From: Herbaspirillum sp. SJZ107
GTDB lineage: Bacteria; Pseudomonadota; Gammaproteobacteria; Burkholderiales; Burkholderiaceae_D
Assembly: GCF_006715485.1 (NCBI RefSeq)
Contig: NZ_VFNH01000002.1
Span: forward strand, 372,001-436,000
Reading direction: 5' to 3'
DNA: 64,000 bases
Every line of letters starts with the position of its first letter. Position 1 is the stretch's first letter. Below are positions 27,494 through 37,197 of the stretch, one piece after another. Below the pieces are notes generated by a model, which worked only from the letters and a program-made list of their open reading frames with translations, made no database searches and was not told the DNA's origin. A program made the position numbers and the translations under genes.

Positions 27494-29539
27494 ATGCCCA
27501 CCACCCTGCAAAGCCACATCGCCGGCCGCTGGCACGGCGTCGAGGCCCAGACCCCGCTGCACAGCGCCCTCGACGACAAGCTGATCTTCCACACCCATCT
27601 TGAGCAAATCGATTTCGACGAAGCCCTGAGCTACGCCCGCCAGACCGGCATCCGCAGCCTAATGCAGCTGGACTTCCAGAAGCGTGCCCAGCGCCTGAAA
27701 GCCCTGGCTCTGTACCTGATGGAGCGCAAGGAAGCGCTGTACGAGATCTCGCATCTGACCGGCGCCACCCGTCCCGACAGCTGGGTCGACGTCGAAGGCG
27801 GCATCGGCACCCTGTTTGCCTATGCCAGCATGGGCTCACGCGAGCTGCCCTCGTCGAACGTGCTGCACGAAGGCCCGGCCATGGCGCTCGGCAAGCGCGG
27901 CGGCTTTGCCGGCACCCACATCCTGGTGCCGCGCGGCGGCGTCGCGGTGCACATCAACGCCTTCAACTTTCCGATCTGGGGCCTGCTCGAAAAATTCGCG
28001 CCCACTTTTCTCGCGGCCATGCCCTGCATCGCCAAGCCGGCCACCGCCACCAGCTACCTCACGCACGCCGTCGTCAAGATGATGATGGAATCCGGCCTGG
28101 TGCCGGAAGGCGCGCTGCAGCTGGTCATCGGCGGCACCGGCGACCTGCTGGACCGCTTGAGCGGCTTCGATGCCGTCACCTTCACCGGCTCGGCCGACAC
28201 CGCCGTCAAATTGCGCAGCAACACCAACCTGCTGCGCCAGGGCGTGCCGTTCACGGCCGAGGCGGATTCGCTGAACGCCGCCATCCTGGCGCCGGACATC
28301 ACGCCCGACGATCCGGAATTCGATTTGTTCGTGAAGGAAGTCGCGCGCGAGATGACCGGCAAGGCCGGCCAGAAGTGCACGGCGATCCGGCGCGTGATCG
28401 TGCCCGAGCGGCACGTCGACGCCGTCGGCGAACGCCTGCGCGCGCGCCTGGCAAAGATCGTGGTCGGCAATCCGAAGGTCGAGGGCGTGCGCATGGGCGC
28501 GCTGGCGTCGAAAGAGCAGCACCGCGACGTCAGCGAGCGCGTCGAAATGCTAGCGCGCGGCAACGAAGTCCTGTTCAGCGGCCGCGACGGTGCCAAGCCG
28601 GTGGGCGAGGGCGCCGCCAATGGCGCCTTCTTCGCGCCGACGCTGATCCTGTGCCGCAACGCCATGGTCAACGATGCCGTGCACGACATCGAAGCCTTCG
28701 GCCCGGTCAGCACCATGATGAGCTACCGCGACATCGACGGAGCCCTCGACCTGGCAGCGCGCGGCCGCGGCAGCCTGGTGACCACGCTGGTCACGCGCGA
28801 CCCGGCACTGGCGGCGCATGCGGTGCCGATCGCGGCAAGCACGCACGGCCGCGTGCATATCCTGGAGCGCGAGGCGGCGGTCGACTCCACCGGCCACGGT
28901 TCGCCGTTGCCGCAGCTGAAGCACGGCGGCCCGGGCCGCGCCGGCGGCGGCGAAGAGCTGGGCGGCATCCGTGCCGTCAAGCACTTCCTGCAGCGGGCCG
29001 CGGTGCAGGGCTCGCCGACCATGCTCACCGCGGTGACCAGCGAATACGTGCGCGGCGGCGCGGTCAAGGAAACCGAGGTGCATCCGTTCCGCCGTTATTT
29101 CGAGGACCTCGAGATCGGCCACTCGCTGCTGACGCACCGGCGCACCGTCAGCGAGGCCGACATCGTGAATTTCGGCGGTGTCTCGGGCGACTATTTCTAT
29201 ATGCACTTCGACGAGATCGCGGCGAAGGACACGCAGTTCGGCAAGCGCATCGCGCACGGCTACTTCGTGCTGTCGGCCGCCGCCGGGCTGTTCGTGTCGC
29301 CGGCACCGGGACCGGTGCTGGCCAATTACGGCCTCGACAACCTGCGCTTCGTGGCCCCGGTGGCGATCGGCGACACCATCCGCGCCCGTCTCACCTGCAA
29401 GCGCAAGGTCGACCGCAACCGCACGGACGAGCAGGGGCGCGGCCAGGGCGTGGTGGCGTGGGACGTGCAGGTGACCAACCAGAACGAGGAACTGGTGGCC
29501 AGCTACGACATCCTGACCCTGGTGCAGAAGCGCGCCTGA
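27494..29539 (+). CDS. paaZ: bifunctional PaaZ: oxepin-CoA hydrolase / 3-oxo-5,6-dehydrosuberyl-CoA semialdehyde dehydrogenase
   Basis: A 681-residue fusion. The N-terminal aldehyde dehydrogenase domain keeps Glu at residue 256 ('VPFTAEADSLN') and Cys at 295 ('KAGQKCTAIRR'), the same numbering as E. coli PaaZ. The C-terminal MaoC-like hotdog hydratase domain has 'FGGVSGDYFYMHFDE' and 'GKRIAHGYFVLSAA'. It opens the seven-membered ring and oxidises the aldehyde, avoiding a toxic intermediate. Last gene of the operon. Confidence 0.97.
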   Translation: MPTTLQSHIAGRWHGVEAQTPLHSALDDKLIFHTHLEQIDFDEALSYARQTGIRSLMQLDFQKRAQRLKALALYLMERKEALYEISHLTGATRPDSWVDVEGGIGTLFAYASMGSRELPSSNVLHEGPAMALGKRGGFAGTHILVPRGGVAVHINAFNFPIWGLLEKFAPTFLAAMPCIAKPATATSYLTHAVVKMMMESGLVPEGALQLVIGGTGDLLDRLSGFDAVTFTGSADTAVKLRSNTNLLRQGVPFTAEADSLNAAILAPDITPDDPEFDLFVKEVAREMTGKAGQKCTAIRRVIVPERHVDAVGERLRARLAKIVVGNPKVEGVRMGALASKEQHRDVSERVEMLARGNEVLFSGRDGAKPVGEGAANGAFFAPTLILCRNAMVNDAVHDIEAFGPVSTMMSYRDIDGALDLAARGRGSLVTTLVTRDPALAAHAVPIAASTHGRVHILEREAAVDSTGHGSPLPQLKHGGPGRAGGGEELGGIRAVKHFLQRAAVQGSPTMLTAVTSEYVRGGAVKETEVHPFRRYFEDLEIGHSLLTHRRTVSEADIVNFGGVSGDYFYMHFDEIAAKDTQFGKRIAHGYFVLSAAAGLFVSPAPGPVLANYGLDNLRFVAPVAIGDTIRARLTCKRKVDRNRTDEQGRGQGVVAWDVQVTNQNEELVASYDILTLVQKRA

Positions 29540-29609
29540 GCAAAATCGTTGCGCGCGCTACCCACAAAGGATGAGCGCGCTCAACGCCTGCACCGGAAGC
29601 GCAGCTTCG

Positions 29610-29625
29610 GCGCCCGATCGGGCGC
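29610..29625. repeat. perfect 16-base GC palindrome after paaZ
   Basis: A 16-base perfect palindrome in the 177-base gap between paaZ and the cupin gene. There is no T-tract, so it is not a clear intrinsic terminator. Nothing else recognisable lies in this gap. Confidence 0.4.
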
Positions 29626-29716
29626 GCACATTCTCACCGGAACAGCGATCCGGCCGCCAGTTGCGCTATCCTAGTCGGGTCGAAACACGTGTCCAATCAA
29701 CAAGGAGCAGCGTCCC

Positions 29717-30259
29717 ATGTCCAGGCTAGACTTGAGCAGTATTCCCGTGCTGACCGGCACCGATTACCCCGAACCCTTCGCCGAGGCCGTCAACGGACGC
29801 AGCCGCCAGGCGCTGGGCGAGGCCGGCGGCCTGAGCCAGTTCGGCGTCAACCTGGTCGAACTGCAGCCGGGCGCCGCGTCGTCGCAGCGCCACTGGCATT
29901 CCCACGAAGATGAATTCGTCACGGTGGTGTCGGGCGAATTGACCCTGGTGACGGACGAGGGCGAGACCCTGATGCGCGCCGGCGATTGCGCGGCCTTCCC
30001 GGCCGGGCGGCCGAACGGCCATCACCTGATCAACAAGGGCTGGGGCACGGCGCTGTTCCTGGTGGTGGGGTCGCGCATTCCCCAGGACCGCGTCACCTAT
30101 GCAGACATCGACCTGATCTGGGACAACAGCGCCGATCAATATACGCACCGCGACGGCACCCCGTATCCAAAGGCGGCAGCAGCCGCGTCGGGCTTTCCGG
30201 CGCAGCCGCTGGCCATCGATCCTGAAATCCTGAAGCCGCGCGTGTACCGCCACGACTGA
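29717..30259 (+). CDS. cupin domain protein
   Basis: A 180-residue single-domain cupin: 'RHWHSHEDEFVTVVSGE' gives cupin motif 1 with the His-x-His-Glu metal ligands, and 'DCAAFPAGRPNGHHLIN' gives motif 2. The C-terminal 50 residues are a tail with 'DGTPYPK', often seen in this small bacterial subgroup. AAGGAG precedes the ATG. Function unknown, soluble. Confidence 0.85.
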   Translation: MSRLDLSSIPVLTGTDYPEPFAEAVNGRSRQALGEAGGLSQFGVNLVELQPGAASSQRHWHSHEDEFVTVVSGELTLVTDEGETLMRAGDCAAFPAGRPNGHHLINKGWGTALFLVVGSRIPQDRVTYADIDLIWDNSADQYTHRDGTPYPKAAAAASGFPAQPLAIDPEILKPRVYRHD

Positions 30260-30337
30260 TCACGCTTCCGAATCTGCTTCCGATGCCGCTGCGGCCCGGC
30301 GCCGCCCCGCGGCTGCGGGACGGCGGAGCAGGCCGCG

Positions 30338-31015
30338 TCAGCCCGCGGCTTGCAGGCGCAGGCCGCCTTCCGGCAGTGTGACGGCGCGCAGCTGCTCGTA
30401 GTCGAGCACCGCCACCACGTCCGTCTCCAGCGGATGCGCATGCGTCGTGGTGACTACCACGCTCGCCATCCCGGCCGCCGCTGCCGATTGCAGCCCGGCC
30501 AGCGTATCTTCGAACACCAGGCAATCGCCGGCTGCCACGCCGAGCTTGCGCGCGCCCAGCAGGAAGGGATCGGGTGCCGGCTTGCCGCGTTCGACGTCTT
30601 CGGCGGCCACCAGTACTTGCGGCGTCGGCAGGCCGGCGGCGGCGATGCGTGCCTCGGCCAGCTTGCGCGGCGCCGAGGTGACGATCGCCCAGCGCTGCGG
30701 CGGCAGGCTGGCGAGGAAGTCGGCGGCGCCGCGGATCGCTTCGATGCCGGCCACGTCCTCGATCTCGGCCAGGGTGATGCGCGCGGCTTCCGCCACCGGG
30801 TCGACGCCGGGCAGCGCCAGCGCGCGGATGGTTTCCTCGGTGCGCTTGCCGTGGATGGTCGGCAGGAAGGCGGCGACGTCGAGGCCGTGGCCGGCGGCCC
30901 AGTCGCCCCAGACGCGCTCGGCGGCCTTGATCGAGGTGAGGATGGTGCCGTCCATGTCGAACAGGAAGGCGGAGAAATGGCGGTCGGGGAGTTGCGTCTG
31001 GGTGGTGTGGGGCAT
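30338..31015 (-). CDS. HAD-family phosphatase (subfamily IA, sugar-phosphatase-like)
   Basis: A 225-residue HAD hydrolase. Motif I 'FLFDMDGTILTS' with the nucleophile Asp, motif II 'AIVTSAPRK', motif III Lys in 'ERGKPAPDPFLLGA', and motif IV 'CLVFEDTLAG' are complete. This matches sugar phosphatase/phosphoglycolate phosphatase-type enzymes; the substrate is not defined. It follows the KTSC gene by five bases on the same strand. Confidence 0.9.
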   Translation of the reverse strand: MPHTTQTQLPDRHFSAFLFDMDGTILTSIKAAERVWGDWAAGHGLDVAAFLPTIHGKRTEETIRALALPGVDPVAEAARITLAEIEDVAGIEAIRGAADFLASLPPQRWAIVTSAPRKLAEARIAAAGLPTPQVLVAAEDVERGKPAPDPFLLGARKLGVAAGDCLVFEDTLAGLQSAAAAGMASVVVTTTHAHPLETDVVAVLDYEQLRAVTLPEGGLRLQAAG

Positions 31016-31020
31016 GCTGG

Positions 31021-31263
31021 TCAGTCGAGTTTCCTGGAATTGATCTTGCGGACGTAGCGGTCGTGCACGTGCTGGCTGATGAAGCTGCCGAGGCCGTGGC
31101 CGGCCTGGGCCAGTGCCTGCATGCGGGCGATGTTGGCGGCGCCGGCGCTGTCCTCGGTGTAGAGGTAGCGCTCGCCATTCCTGAACTGGACGATGATCTG
31201 TCCGGCATCGATGTCGTAGGCGACGACGCCGGAGTCGCCGCCGCTGTTCCTGTAGCGCTGCAT
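31021..31263 (-). CDS. KTSC-domain small protein
   Basis: An 80-residue protein with the KTSC pattern: a short beta strand 'GVVAYDIDAGQIIVQFRNG', then 'RYLYTEDS' and a terminal helical part ending 'HDRYVRKI'. The domain is found beside lysyl-tRNA synthetase-like or phage-like proteins, but its function is unknown. AAGGAC lies before the ATG at 31263. Confidence 0.75.
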   Translation of the reverse strand: MQRYRNSGGDSGVVAYDIDAGQIIVQFRNGERYLYTEDSAGAANIARMQALAQAGHGLGSFISQHVHDRYVRKINSRKLD

Positions 31264-31349
31264 GGGGTGTCCTTTGCGTCCTGGCGAGCCGATTGTAACG
31301 GCTCGCCGCGGACGGCGGCGGACGGCAGCGGATGGCGCCCGTGGGCGGA

Positions 31350-34004
31350 TCAGGAGCGGCGCGCGGCGATCCGGTCCGCCGCCTCGACCAGGCGGGCTTT
31401 TTCGTCCTGGCGGAAGCGCACGGTCTGCATGCTGTCGGCCAGGGTGTCGGCCATGCCGGCGTCGATCTGGTCCTTGACCCAGGCCTGCAGCGTGGCCGCC
31501 GGGATGCCGGCCCAGAACACCTCGGGCACGGTCTTGGCCAGCACGTTCGGGCGGTTGCCCGGGTTGGCCGCGGTCAGCCGGTCGAGCTGGCCGGTGAAGG
31601 TGGTCCACGCCAGCTGCGGATGCTCGCCGGCCAGCGCCAGCACCAGGTTCAGGCGCAGCACGTCGGCCTGCGGCGGGATTTCGGGCGAGAGCGCGATCGC
31701 GGCCGCCCGGGCCGCCAGCTGCGGGTCGCGCACGCGCATCAGGATCGGGTAGAAGCGGCGCACCTCGGTCTCGTTCTTGGCCGCGCGCGCGATCGCGTGC
31801 AGCTGGTCGAAGGTGGCGGCGTCGGCGTGCTGGGCGACGACGGTCAGCACCGCCGCCTGCTCGTCCGGGGCCAGGCTGGCGCGGTCTTGCACGAAAGCGT
31901 CGAAGCGGCGGCGTGCATCGGCCAGCGTGTCCGGGTCGTCCCAGGCGCCCAGGTGGGCCACCAGGTTGCGCTGCAGGCGCTGCAAACCGGCGGTCTGGGC
32001 TCCGCCGGCCGCGCCCATGCCGGCGGCGACCGGCTTCACCAGCCCGCGTGCCCAGGCGACGAAGGCGGCGTGGCCGGATGTGCCGCGTTCGGCGCGTTCG
32101 ATGGTGTCGAGGGCGCCCAGGATCTGGTTCCAGGCCCGTTCGTTGGGACGGTCGCCCATCGCCTGCGCCAGCGCCAGGTAGCTGTCCAGCGGCCGGCGGC
32201 CGCTTTCCACCAGCGCCCACTGGTCGTCCAGCAGGGCGATGCGGTCGCCGTCCGGCAGGGCCGCGAACTGGCGCGTGTTCAGGGCCAGCAGGGCATCGTC
32301 GTAGGCGACGCGGAAGAAACCGTCGGCGTCCGCGTTCAGCGACAGCGGCTGGTCGCAGCGGCCGGCGGCGACACGCTGGCCATCCTTTTCCAGCAGCACC
32401 GATTGCGGCGCCGCGGTGCCGACGCGCATGCGCAGCGGCACGGCCCAGCGCGGCTGTGCCGGGGCCTCGCCCTGCAGCAGGAAGCGCGACTGCGCCAGCG
32501 TCAGCGTGCGCGCGCCGGCGGCGTCGCATTCGGCGCGGGCGGCGACCAGCGGGAAGCCGGGCTGTTCGATCCAGTCGCGCGCCAGGCCGGCGACGTCGCG
32601 GCCGCTGGCCGCGCCCAGCGCATTCCACAGGTCGGTGCTGGTCGCATTCCCGTACTGGCGCGCCTTCATGTAGGCGCGGATGCCATCGCGGAAGCGGTCC
32701 GGGCCGAGATAGGCTTCGAGCATGCGCAGCACGGCCTGGCCCTTGTTGTAGATGATCAGCGGATCGGCATTGTTCTGCGGCTCGAGTTCGTTCTCGACCG
32801 GGTAGTGCACGGCGCGCGAAGCCAGGCGCGCGTCGACCCGCATCGCCGCTTCCTTGCCGGCGTCTTCCGCTTCGCGCACGCGCCACGCCGGGTTGCGCTT
32901 GTCGGTCTCCTTGGCGGCGGCCCAGGAAGCGAAGCTCTCGTTGAGCCAGATGTCGTCCCACCAGCCCATCGTCACCAGGTCGCCAAACCACTGGTGCGCC
33001 ATCTCGTGCGCCGAGATGCTGAAGACCAGCTGGCGGTTGTCGAGGGTGGAAGCGGGCGTGAGCAGCAGGGTCTGGTCGTTGTAGGTGATCGCGCCCCAGT
33101 TTTCCATCGCCCCCTGGAAGCCGCCCGGCACGGCGATCGCATCGAGCTTGGGCAGCGGGAAGGCCACGCCGAAGTAATCGTTGTAGTCGAGCAGGATGGT
33201 GCGCGCGTCTTCGAGCGCCTGCTTGCCGTTCTGTTCCTGGCCGCGCACGGCCCAGACGTTGATCGCGGTGGCGCCGGCGCGGGTGCCGATGCTGGCCATG
33301 TCGCCGCCGGTGAATTCGACCAGGTAGGACGACATCGACGGCGAGCGTTCGAAGGTGGTGGTGGCCAGGTCGCCGTGGACCACGCGGCGCTTGACCGGCA
33401 TGTTCGAGATCGCCGCCCATGCGGCCGGGACGGTCGCGGTCAGCTCGAAACGGGCGCGGAAGGCCGGCTCGTCCCAGCAGGGAAACATGCGGCGCGCATC
33501 GGTGGCTTCGAACTGGGTCGACAGCAGGATGTCGCGGCTGCCGTCCGGCTTCTGGAAGGGCTGGGCGAACAGGCCGCGCGGGCCGCTCTCGATCCTGGCA
33601 TCGTAGGCCAGGTTCAGCACGTGGCGCCCGGGCCCGGCCTTGGCCGCCAGCGTCACGGTGACGATCTCGCGCTTGGGGTCGATGCTGACCGCCTTCACCG
33701 GCTTGCCGTCCAGGCGCACGTTGGCGAACTGCATCCCGATGGCGTTGAACTGGATGGTGTCGGTCGCTTCGTCGAAGCGCAGGTCGATCGATCCGGTGCC
33801 GCGCAGCGTGCGCTTGGCCACGTCCGGCACGATCGCGATCCGGTAGTCCAGCGGGACCACGTTCTTGGGCAGGTGGCCGGGCGCGGCGGCGAAGGAAAAC
33901 GGGGCTTGCGGGGTGGCCGGAACGGCAGCGGGCGCGGCAGCGGCATCGAAGGTCAGGACGAGCGACGCCCACAGCGCGGCGCGGGCGAATGGAATGCGGG
34001 ACAT
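31350..34004 (-). CDS. exported M1-family aminopeptidase
   Basis: An 884-residue zinc aminopeptidase with an N-terminal signal peptide ('FARAALWASLVLTFDAAAAP'). The exopeptidase motif 'GAMENWGAITY' and the zinc motif 'HEMAHQWFGD' (about residue 333), with the third ligand in 'WLNESFASW' 19 residues later, are intact. A C-terminal ERAP-like helical domain follows from about residue 560. AAGGAGA precedes the ATG. It is divergent from the TonB receptor, so a shared role in peptide use is likely but inferred. Confidence 0.95.
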   Translation of the reverse strand: MSRIPFARAALWASLVLTFDAAAAPAAVPATPQAPFSFAAAPGHLPKNVVPLDYRIAIVPDVAKRTLRGTGSIDLRFDEATDTIQFNAIGMQFANVRLDGKPVKAVSIDPKREIVTVTLAAKAGPGRHVLNLAYDARIESGPRGLFAQPFQKPDGSRDILLSTQFEATDARRMFPCWDEPAFRARFELTATVPAAWAAISNMPVKRRVVHGDLATTTFERSPSMSSYLVEFTGGDMASIGTRAGATAINVWAVRGQEQNGKQALEDARTILLDYNDYFGVAFPLPKLDAIAVPGGFQGAMENWGAITYNDQTLLLTPASTLDNRQLVFSISAHEMAHQWFGDLVTMGWWDDIWLNESFASWAAAKETDKRNPAWRVREAEDAGKEAAMRVDARLASRAVHYPVENELEPQNNADPLIIYNKGQAVLRMLEAYLGPDRFRDGIRAYMKARQYGNATSTDLWNALGAASGRDVAGLARDWIEQPGFPLVAARAECDAAGARTLTLAQSRFLLQGEAPAQPRWAVPLRMRVGTAAPQSVLLEKDGQRVAAGRCDQPLSLNADADGFFRVAYDDALLALNTRQFAALPDGDRIALLDDQWALVESGRRPLDSYLALAQAMGDRPNERAWNQILGALDTIERAERGTSGHAAFVAWARGLVKPVAAGMGAAGGAQTAGLQRLQRNLVAHLGAWDDPDTLADARRRFDAFVQDRASLAPDEQAAVLTVVAQHADAATFDQLHAIARAAKNETEVRRFYPILMRVRDPQLAARAAAIALSPEIPPQADVLRLNLVLALAGEHPQLAWTTFTGQLDRLTAANPGNRPNVLAKTVPEVFWAGIPAATLQAWVKDQIDAGMADTLADSMQTVRFRQDEKARLVEAADRIAARRS

Positions 34005-34127
34005 GGACGGATCTCCTTGGACTCATCCCAACTTAGGCGTCCGCATGAGCACGTGTCAATTCATTTTTTGCCAAATAACATTGTTTCGTTACATGAAAGT
34101 GAACAGAAGCGAATTTCCAGATTTCGT

Positions 34128-34157
34128 TTGACACAAGATTTTCCGCGTTACTACATT
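34128..34157 (+). promoter_or_regulatory. candidate sigma-70 promoter of the TonB receptor gene
   Basis: TTGACA at 34128-34133 and TACATT at 34152-34157 are separated by 18 bases, in the AT-rich 205-base region between the divergent M1 peptidase and TonB receptor genes. No Fur-like palindrome is seen here. Confidence 0.5.
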
Positions 34158-34209
34158 AAAAAAGACCACTGCAAACACAACCACAACAGCAGGCACCCAA
34201 GGAGAGAAC

Positions 34210-37074
34210 ATGTCCAGCAACATGAAAGTCTTGCCGCGCGCAATCCGCCACCTGGTGGCGGCCGGCGCGTTTTCCGCCGCCTTCGTGTCGGGCGCGATGG
34301 CCCAGCAGCAGCCGGGGCCGACCGCGCCGCAAGCCGACGGCCTGCCGGCGGGTGGCGTCCAGCGCGTCGAGATCACCGGTTCCTACATCCGCCGCGCCGA
34401 CGGCGAAACGCCGAGCCCGGTCCAGGTGCTGAATGCCAAGGACTTGCGCAATTCCGGCTATACCTCGGTCGGCGAAGTGCTGCAGAACCTGACCGCGAAC
34501 GGCGCCGGCACGCTGAGCCAGAACTTCACGGGCGGCTTCGCGGCGGGCGGCAGCGGCATCTCCTTGCGCGGCCTGAACAACAACGCGACCCTGGTGCTGA
34601 TCGACGGCCACCGCATGGCCTCGTATCCGCTGGCCGACGACGGTTCGCGCTCGTTCGTCGACATCTCCAACATTCCGTTCGAAGCGGTCGAGCGCATCGA
34701 GATCCTGAAGGACGGCGCCTCGGCCGTGTACGGTTCGGATGCGATGGCCGGCGTGGTCAACGTGATCCTGAGGAAGAACTTCAACGGCACCACGCTGTCG
34801 GCCGAGAAGGGTATCGCCACCGAGGGCGGCGGCAAGACCGAGCACTTCACGGCGACCTTCGGCCGCGGCGACCTCGACGCCGACGGCCACAACGCCTACA
34901 TCAGCCTCGAATACCGGCACCAGGATCCGATCTACTACACCCAGCGCAAGGGCAAGGGCATCTGGCAGGAGCTGGACATGAGCCGCTTCGGCGGCGCCAA
35001 CAAGGCGCTCGGCGTGTTCACGCCGCAGAACACGGCGCCGCTGACCCTGTCGCCCTACCTGCTGAATCCGAACGTGCCGCGCGTGGCCGGCGCCGACAAC
35101 AGCGCCGCCTTCTCGTTCTTCCCGGGGACCGCCTGCGCCAGCTATGCCCAGGTGGCCTCGGGTGGCTGCGCCTACGACGATCCGACCAAGCAGATCCAGC
35201 CCATGACCGAGAACGTCAACATCCTCGCCAGCTACACGCAGAAGCTGGGCGGCGACTGGCGCGCCGACCTCAAGGCGTCGATGTTCGAGAGCCGCGTCCG
35301 CCTCAACCAGGGCATCACGAATTTCCCGTCCTCGTACGGCAGCCAGCTCGAACTGATGTCGGGCGTGGCGCCGCACTACATTCCGAATTCGGCGATCCCG
35401 GCGATCCGCATCCCGGCCGGCTACCCGGGCAATCCGTTCGGCGTGCCGGCCATCGTGCGCGGACCGATCCCGGACGCGCCCGAGCACTACATCACCACCG
35501 ATTCGCGCGCCTACCGCCTGGCGGCCGACTTCACCGGCAGCTGGCACGACTGGGACCTGGCCTTCTCGCTCGGCTACACCCGCAACAACCTGGAACGCAA
35601 GAACCACGGCGCCCTGAACACGCCGGCGCTGAACGCGGCGCTGAACCGAGCGGCCAATCCCTACCTGATCTACGGCGCCAACAGCGCTGCCGACCTGCAA
35701 ACGATCTTCCGCACCCCGCGTTCGTTCGACACCTCGGAACTCGACTTCGCCGAAGCCCGTGCCGGCCGTTCGCTGATGAAGCTGGCCGGCGGCGACCTGC
35801 AGGTCAGCGCCGGCCTGAGTGCCTTCCACACCAAGCTGTCGGCGCCGGCCGCGCCGAACGCGGACGGCATCGTCAACGGCGCCTATGCCTTCGGCTCGGA
35901 GACGGTCAACTCGGCCTATGCGGAATTCACCGCGCCGGTGCTCAAGAACCTGGAAATCGACGGCGCGGTGCGCTACGACCGCTACAGCCTGGCCGGCAAT
36001 TCGACCACGCCGAAGCTGGCCTTCAAGTTCACGCCAAACGCCGTGTTCGCGCTGCGCGGCACGCTGGCCAAGGGCTTCCGCGCGCCGGGCCCGGCCGAAA
36101 ACGGCAACTCGGCCAGCGCCGGCGGCGTCGGCAGCAATGCCGACCCGGTGCTGTGCGCGGGCGGCTACCGGCCGGACGGACGCTATCCGGCGGGCACCGT
36201 GATCGCGTCCTGCAACGAGTCGCTGATCGGCCTGACCACCACCAATCCCGACCTCAAGCCCGAGCACTCGGTGTCGGCCACGCTGGGCCTGATCCTGGAA
36301 CCGGTGCGCGGCTGGAGCACGACGGTGGACCTGTACCAGATCCGCGTCAGCGACCAGATCGTCGGCGGCCCGCTGGCCGGCACCCCGGTGCGCATCGCGC
36401 CGGTGCCGAGCGACTGCGCCGACGGCAACGGCGGCACGGTCACCTGCACCCCGAGCATCGGCCGCATCGCCTACTACCCGGCGACGCCGATCAACGCCAA
36501 CAGCACGCGCACCCGCGGCGTCGAATTCGATACCCGCTACCGCTGGAACCTGGGCAGCTACGGCCGCCTGCGCGCCGACTTCCAGTATGCGCACGCGTTC
36601 AGCTACACGATGACGATCGGCGGCCAGGAATACGAACTGGCCGGCGGCCACGGCCCGGCCGGCATCGGCGCCGACACCGCCAACCCGAAGGACCGCGCCC
36701 AGTTCGAGCTCGGCCTGGAGCGCGGCCCGTGGGAAGCGACCACCACGCTGCACTGGGTGAAAGGCTACGACCTGACCGACCCGACCCAGGGCCAGTCCAC
36801 CTGCGAGGAAGGCGCGGCGATGAACGGCGTGTTCCCGAGCGGGAACGTGCCGCAGAACTTCTGCCGGGTCGGTTCCTTCATGCAGACCGACCTGACGGTG
36901 AATTACAAGATGACCGGCCAGTGGACGCTGCACGCCTCGGTGCGCAACATGTTCAACCGCCAGCCGCCGGCCGACGTCAGCACCTACGGCAGCGGCTATC
37001 CGTACAACCTGTCGCTGCACTCGGCGGGCGCGGTGGGCCGCTTCGTCAACGTCGGCGCGGTGTACCGCTTCTGA
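34210..37074 (+). CDS. TonB-dependent outer-membrane receptor
   Basis: A 954-residue protein. Signal peptide up to 'SGAMAQQ', a TonB-box-like 'RVEITGSYIRR', plug domain about residues 45-180 ('GISLRGLNNNATLVLIDGHR', 'VERIEILKDGASAVYGSDAM'), then a 22-strand-type beta barrel ending in 'RFVNVGAVYRF' with the C-terminal Phe. This subgroup (with 'GSYIRR' and no siderophore genes nearby) often imports peptides or sugars. No iron-responsive site is visible. GGAGAG precedes the ATG. Confidence 0.95.
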   Translation: MSSNMKVLPRAIRHLVAAGAFSAAFVSGAMAQQQPGPTAPQADGLPAGGVQRVEITGSYIRRADGETPSPVQVLNAKDLRNSGYTSVGEVLQNLTANGAGTLSQNFTGGFAAGGSGISLRGLNNNATLVLIDGHRMASYPLADDGSRSFVDISNIPFEAVERIEILKDGASAVYGSDAMAGVVNVILRKNFNGTTLSAEKGIATEGGGKTEHFTATFGRGDLDADGHNAYISLEYRHQDPIYYTQRKGKGIWQELDMSRFGGANKALGVFTPQNTAPLTLSPYLLNPNVPRVAGADNSAAFSFFPGTACASYAQVASGGCAYDDPTKQIQPMTENVNILASYTQKLGGDWRADLKASMFESRVRLNQGITNFPSSYGSQLELMSGVAPHYIPNSAIPAIRIPAGYPGNPFGVPAIVRGPIPDAPEHYITTDSRAYRLAADFTGSWHDWDLAFSLGYTRNNLERKNHGALNTPALNAALNRAANPYLIYGANSAADLQTIFRTPRSFDTSELDFAEARAGRSLMKLAGGDLQVSAGLSAFHTKLSAPAAPNADGIVNGAYAFGSETVNSAYAEFTAPVLKNLEIDGAVRYDRYSLAGNSTTPKLAFKFTPNAVFALRGTLAKGFRAPGPAENGNSASAGGVGSNADPVLCAGGYRPDGRYPAGTVIASCNESLIGLTTTNPDLKPEHSVSATLGLILEPVRGWSTTVDLYQIRVSDQIVGGPLAGTPVRIAPVPSDCADGNGGTVTCTPSIGRIAYYPATPINANSTRTRGVEFDTRYRWNLGSYGRLRADFQYAHAFSYTMTIGGQEYELAGGHGPAGIGADTANPKDRAQFELGLERGPWEATTTLHWVKGYDLTDPTQGQSTCEEGAAMNGVFPSGNVPQNFCRVGSFMQTDLTVNYKMTGQWTLHASVRNMFNRQPPADVSTYGSGYPYNLSLHSAGAVGRFVNVGAVYRF

Positions 37075-37091
37075 CGGTATGAAGAAGGTAT

Positions 37092-37142
37092 AAAAAAGCC
37101 GCCCCCGCACAGTACCGGCCTCGGCCGGTACTGTGCGGGGGC
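37092..37142 (-). terminator. strong intrinsic terminator of argH
   Basis: A perfect 20-base inverted repeat (arms 37101-37120 and 37123-37142) with a 2-base loop. On the minus strand it is followed by TTTTTT (37097-37092), so it terminates argH transcription. The TonB receptor transcript from the other side would also meet the hairpin but lacks the T-tract. Confidence 0.9.
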
Positions 37143-37197
37143 AGCCAGGTCATTTATTATCAGGCCTTTTATTAGCAGGCTGCTTGTGCGGCGCCGT

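Noticed and set aside
34005..34209. Fur or similar iron box before the TonB receptor
   Set aside because: I found no GAATnATTC-like palindrome in the gap; only a sigma-70-like promoter is supported.
31332..37082. A 1916-codon open frame on the plus strand
   Set aside because: It is the antisense and alternate frame of the M1 peptidase and TonB receptor genes, rich in Arg/Gly/Pro with no protein motif, as expected in high-GC DNA.
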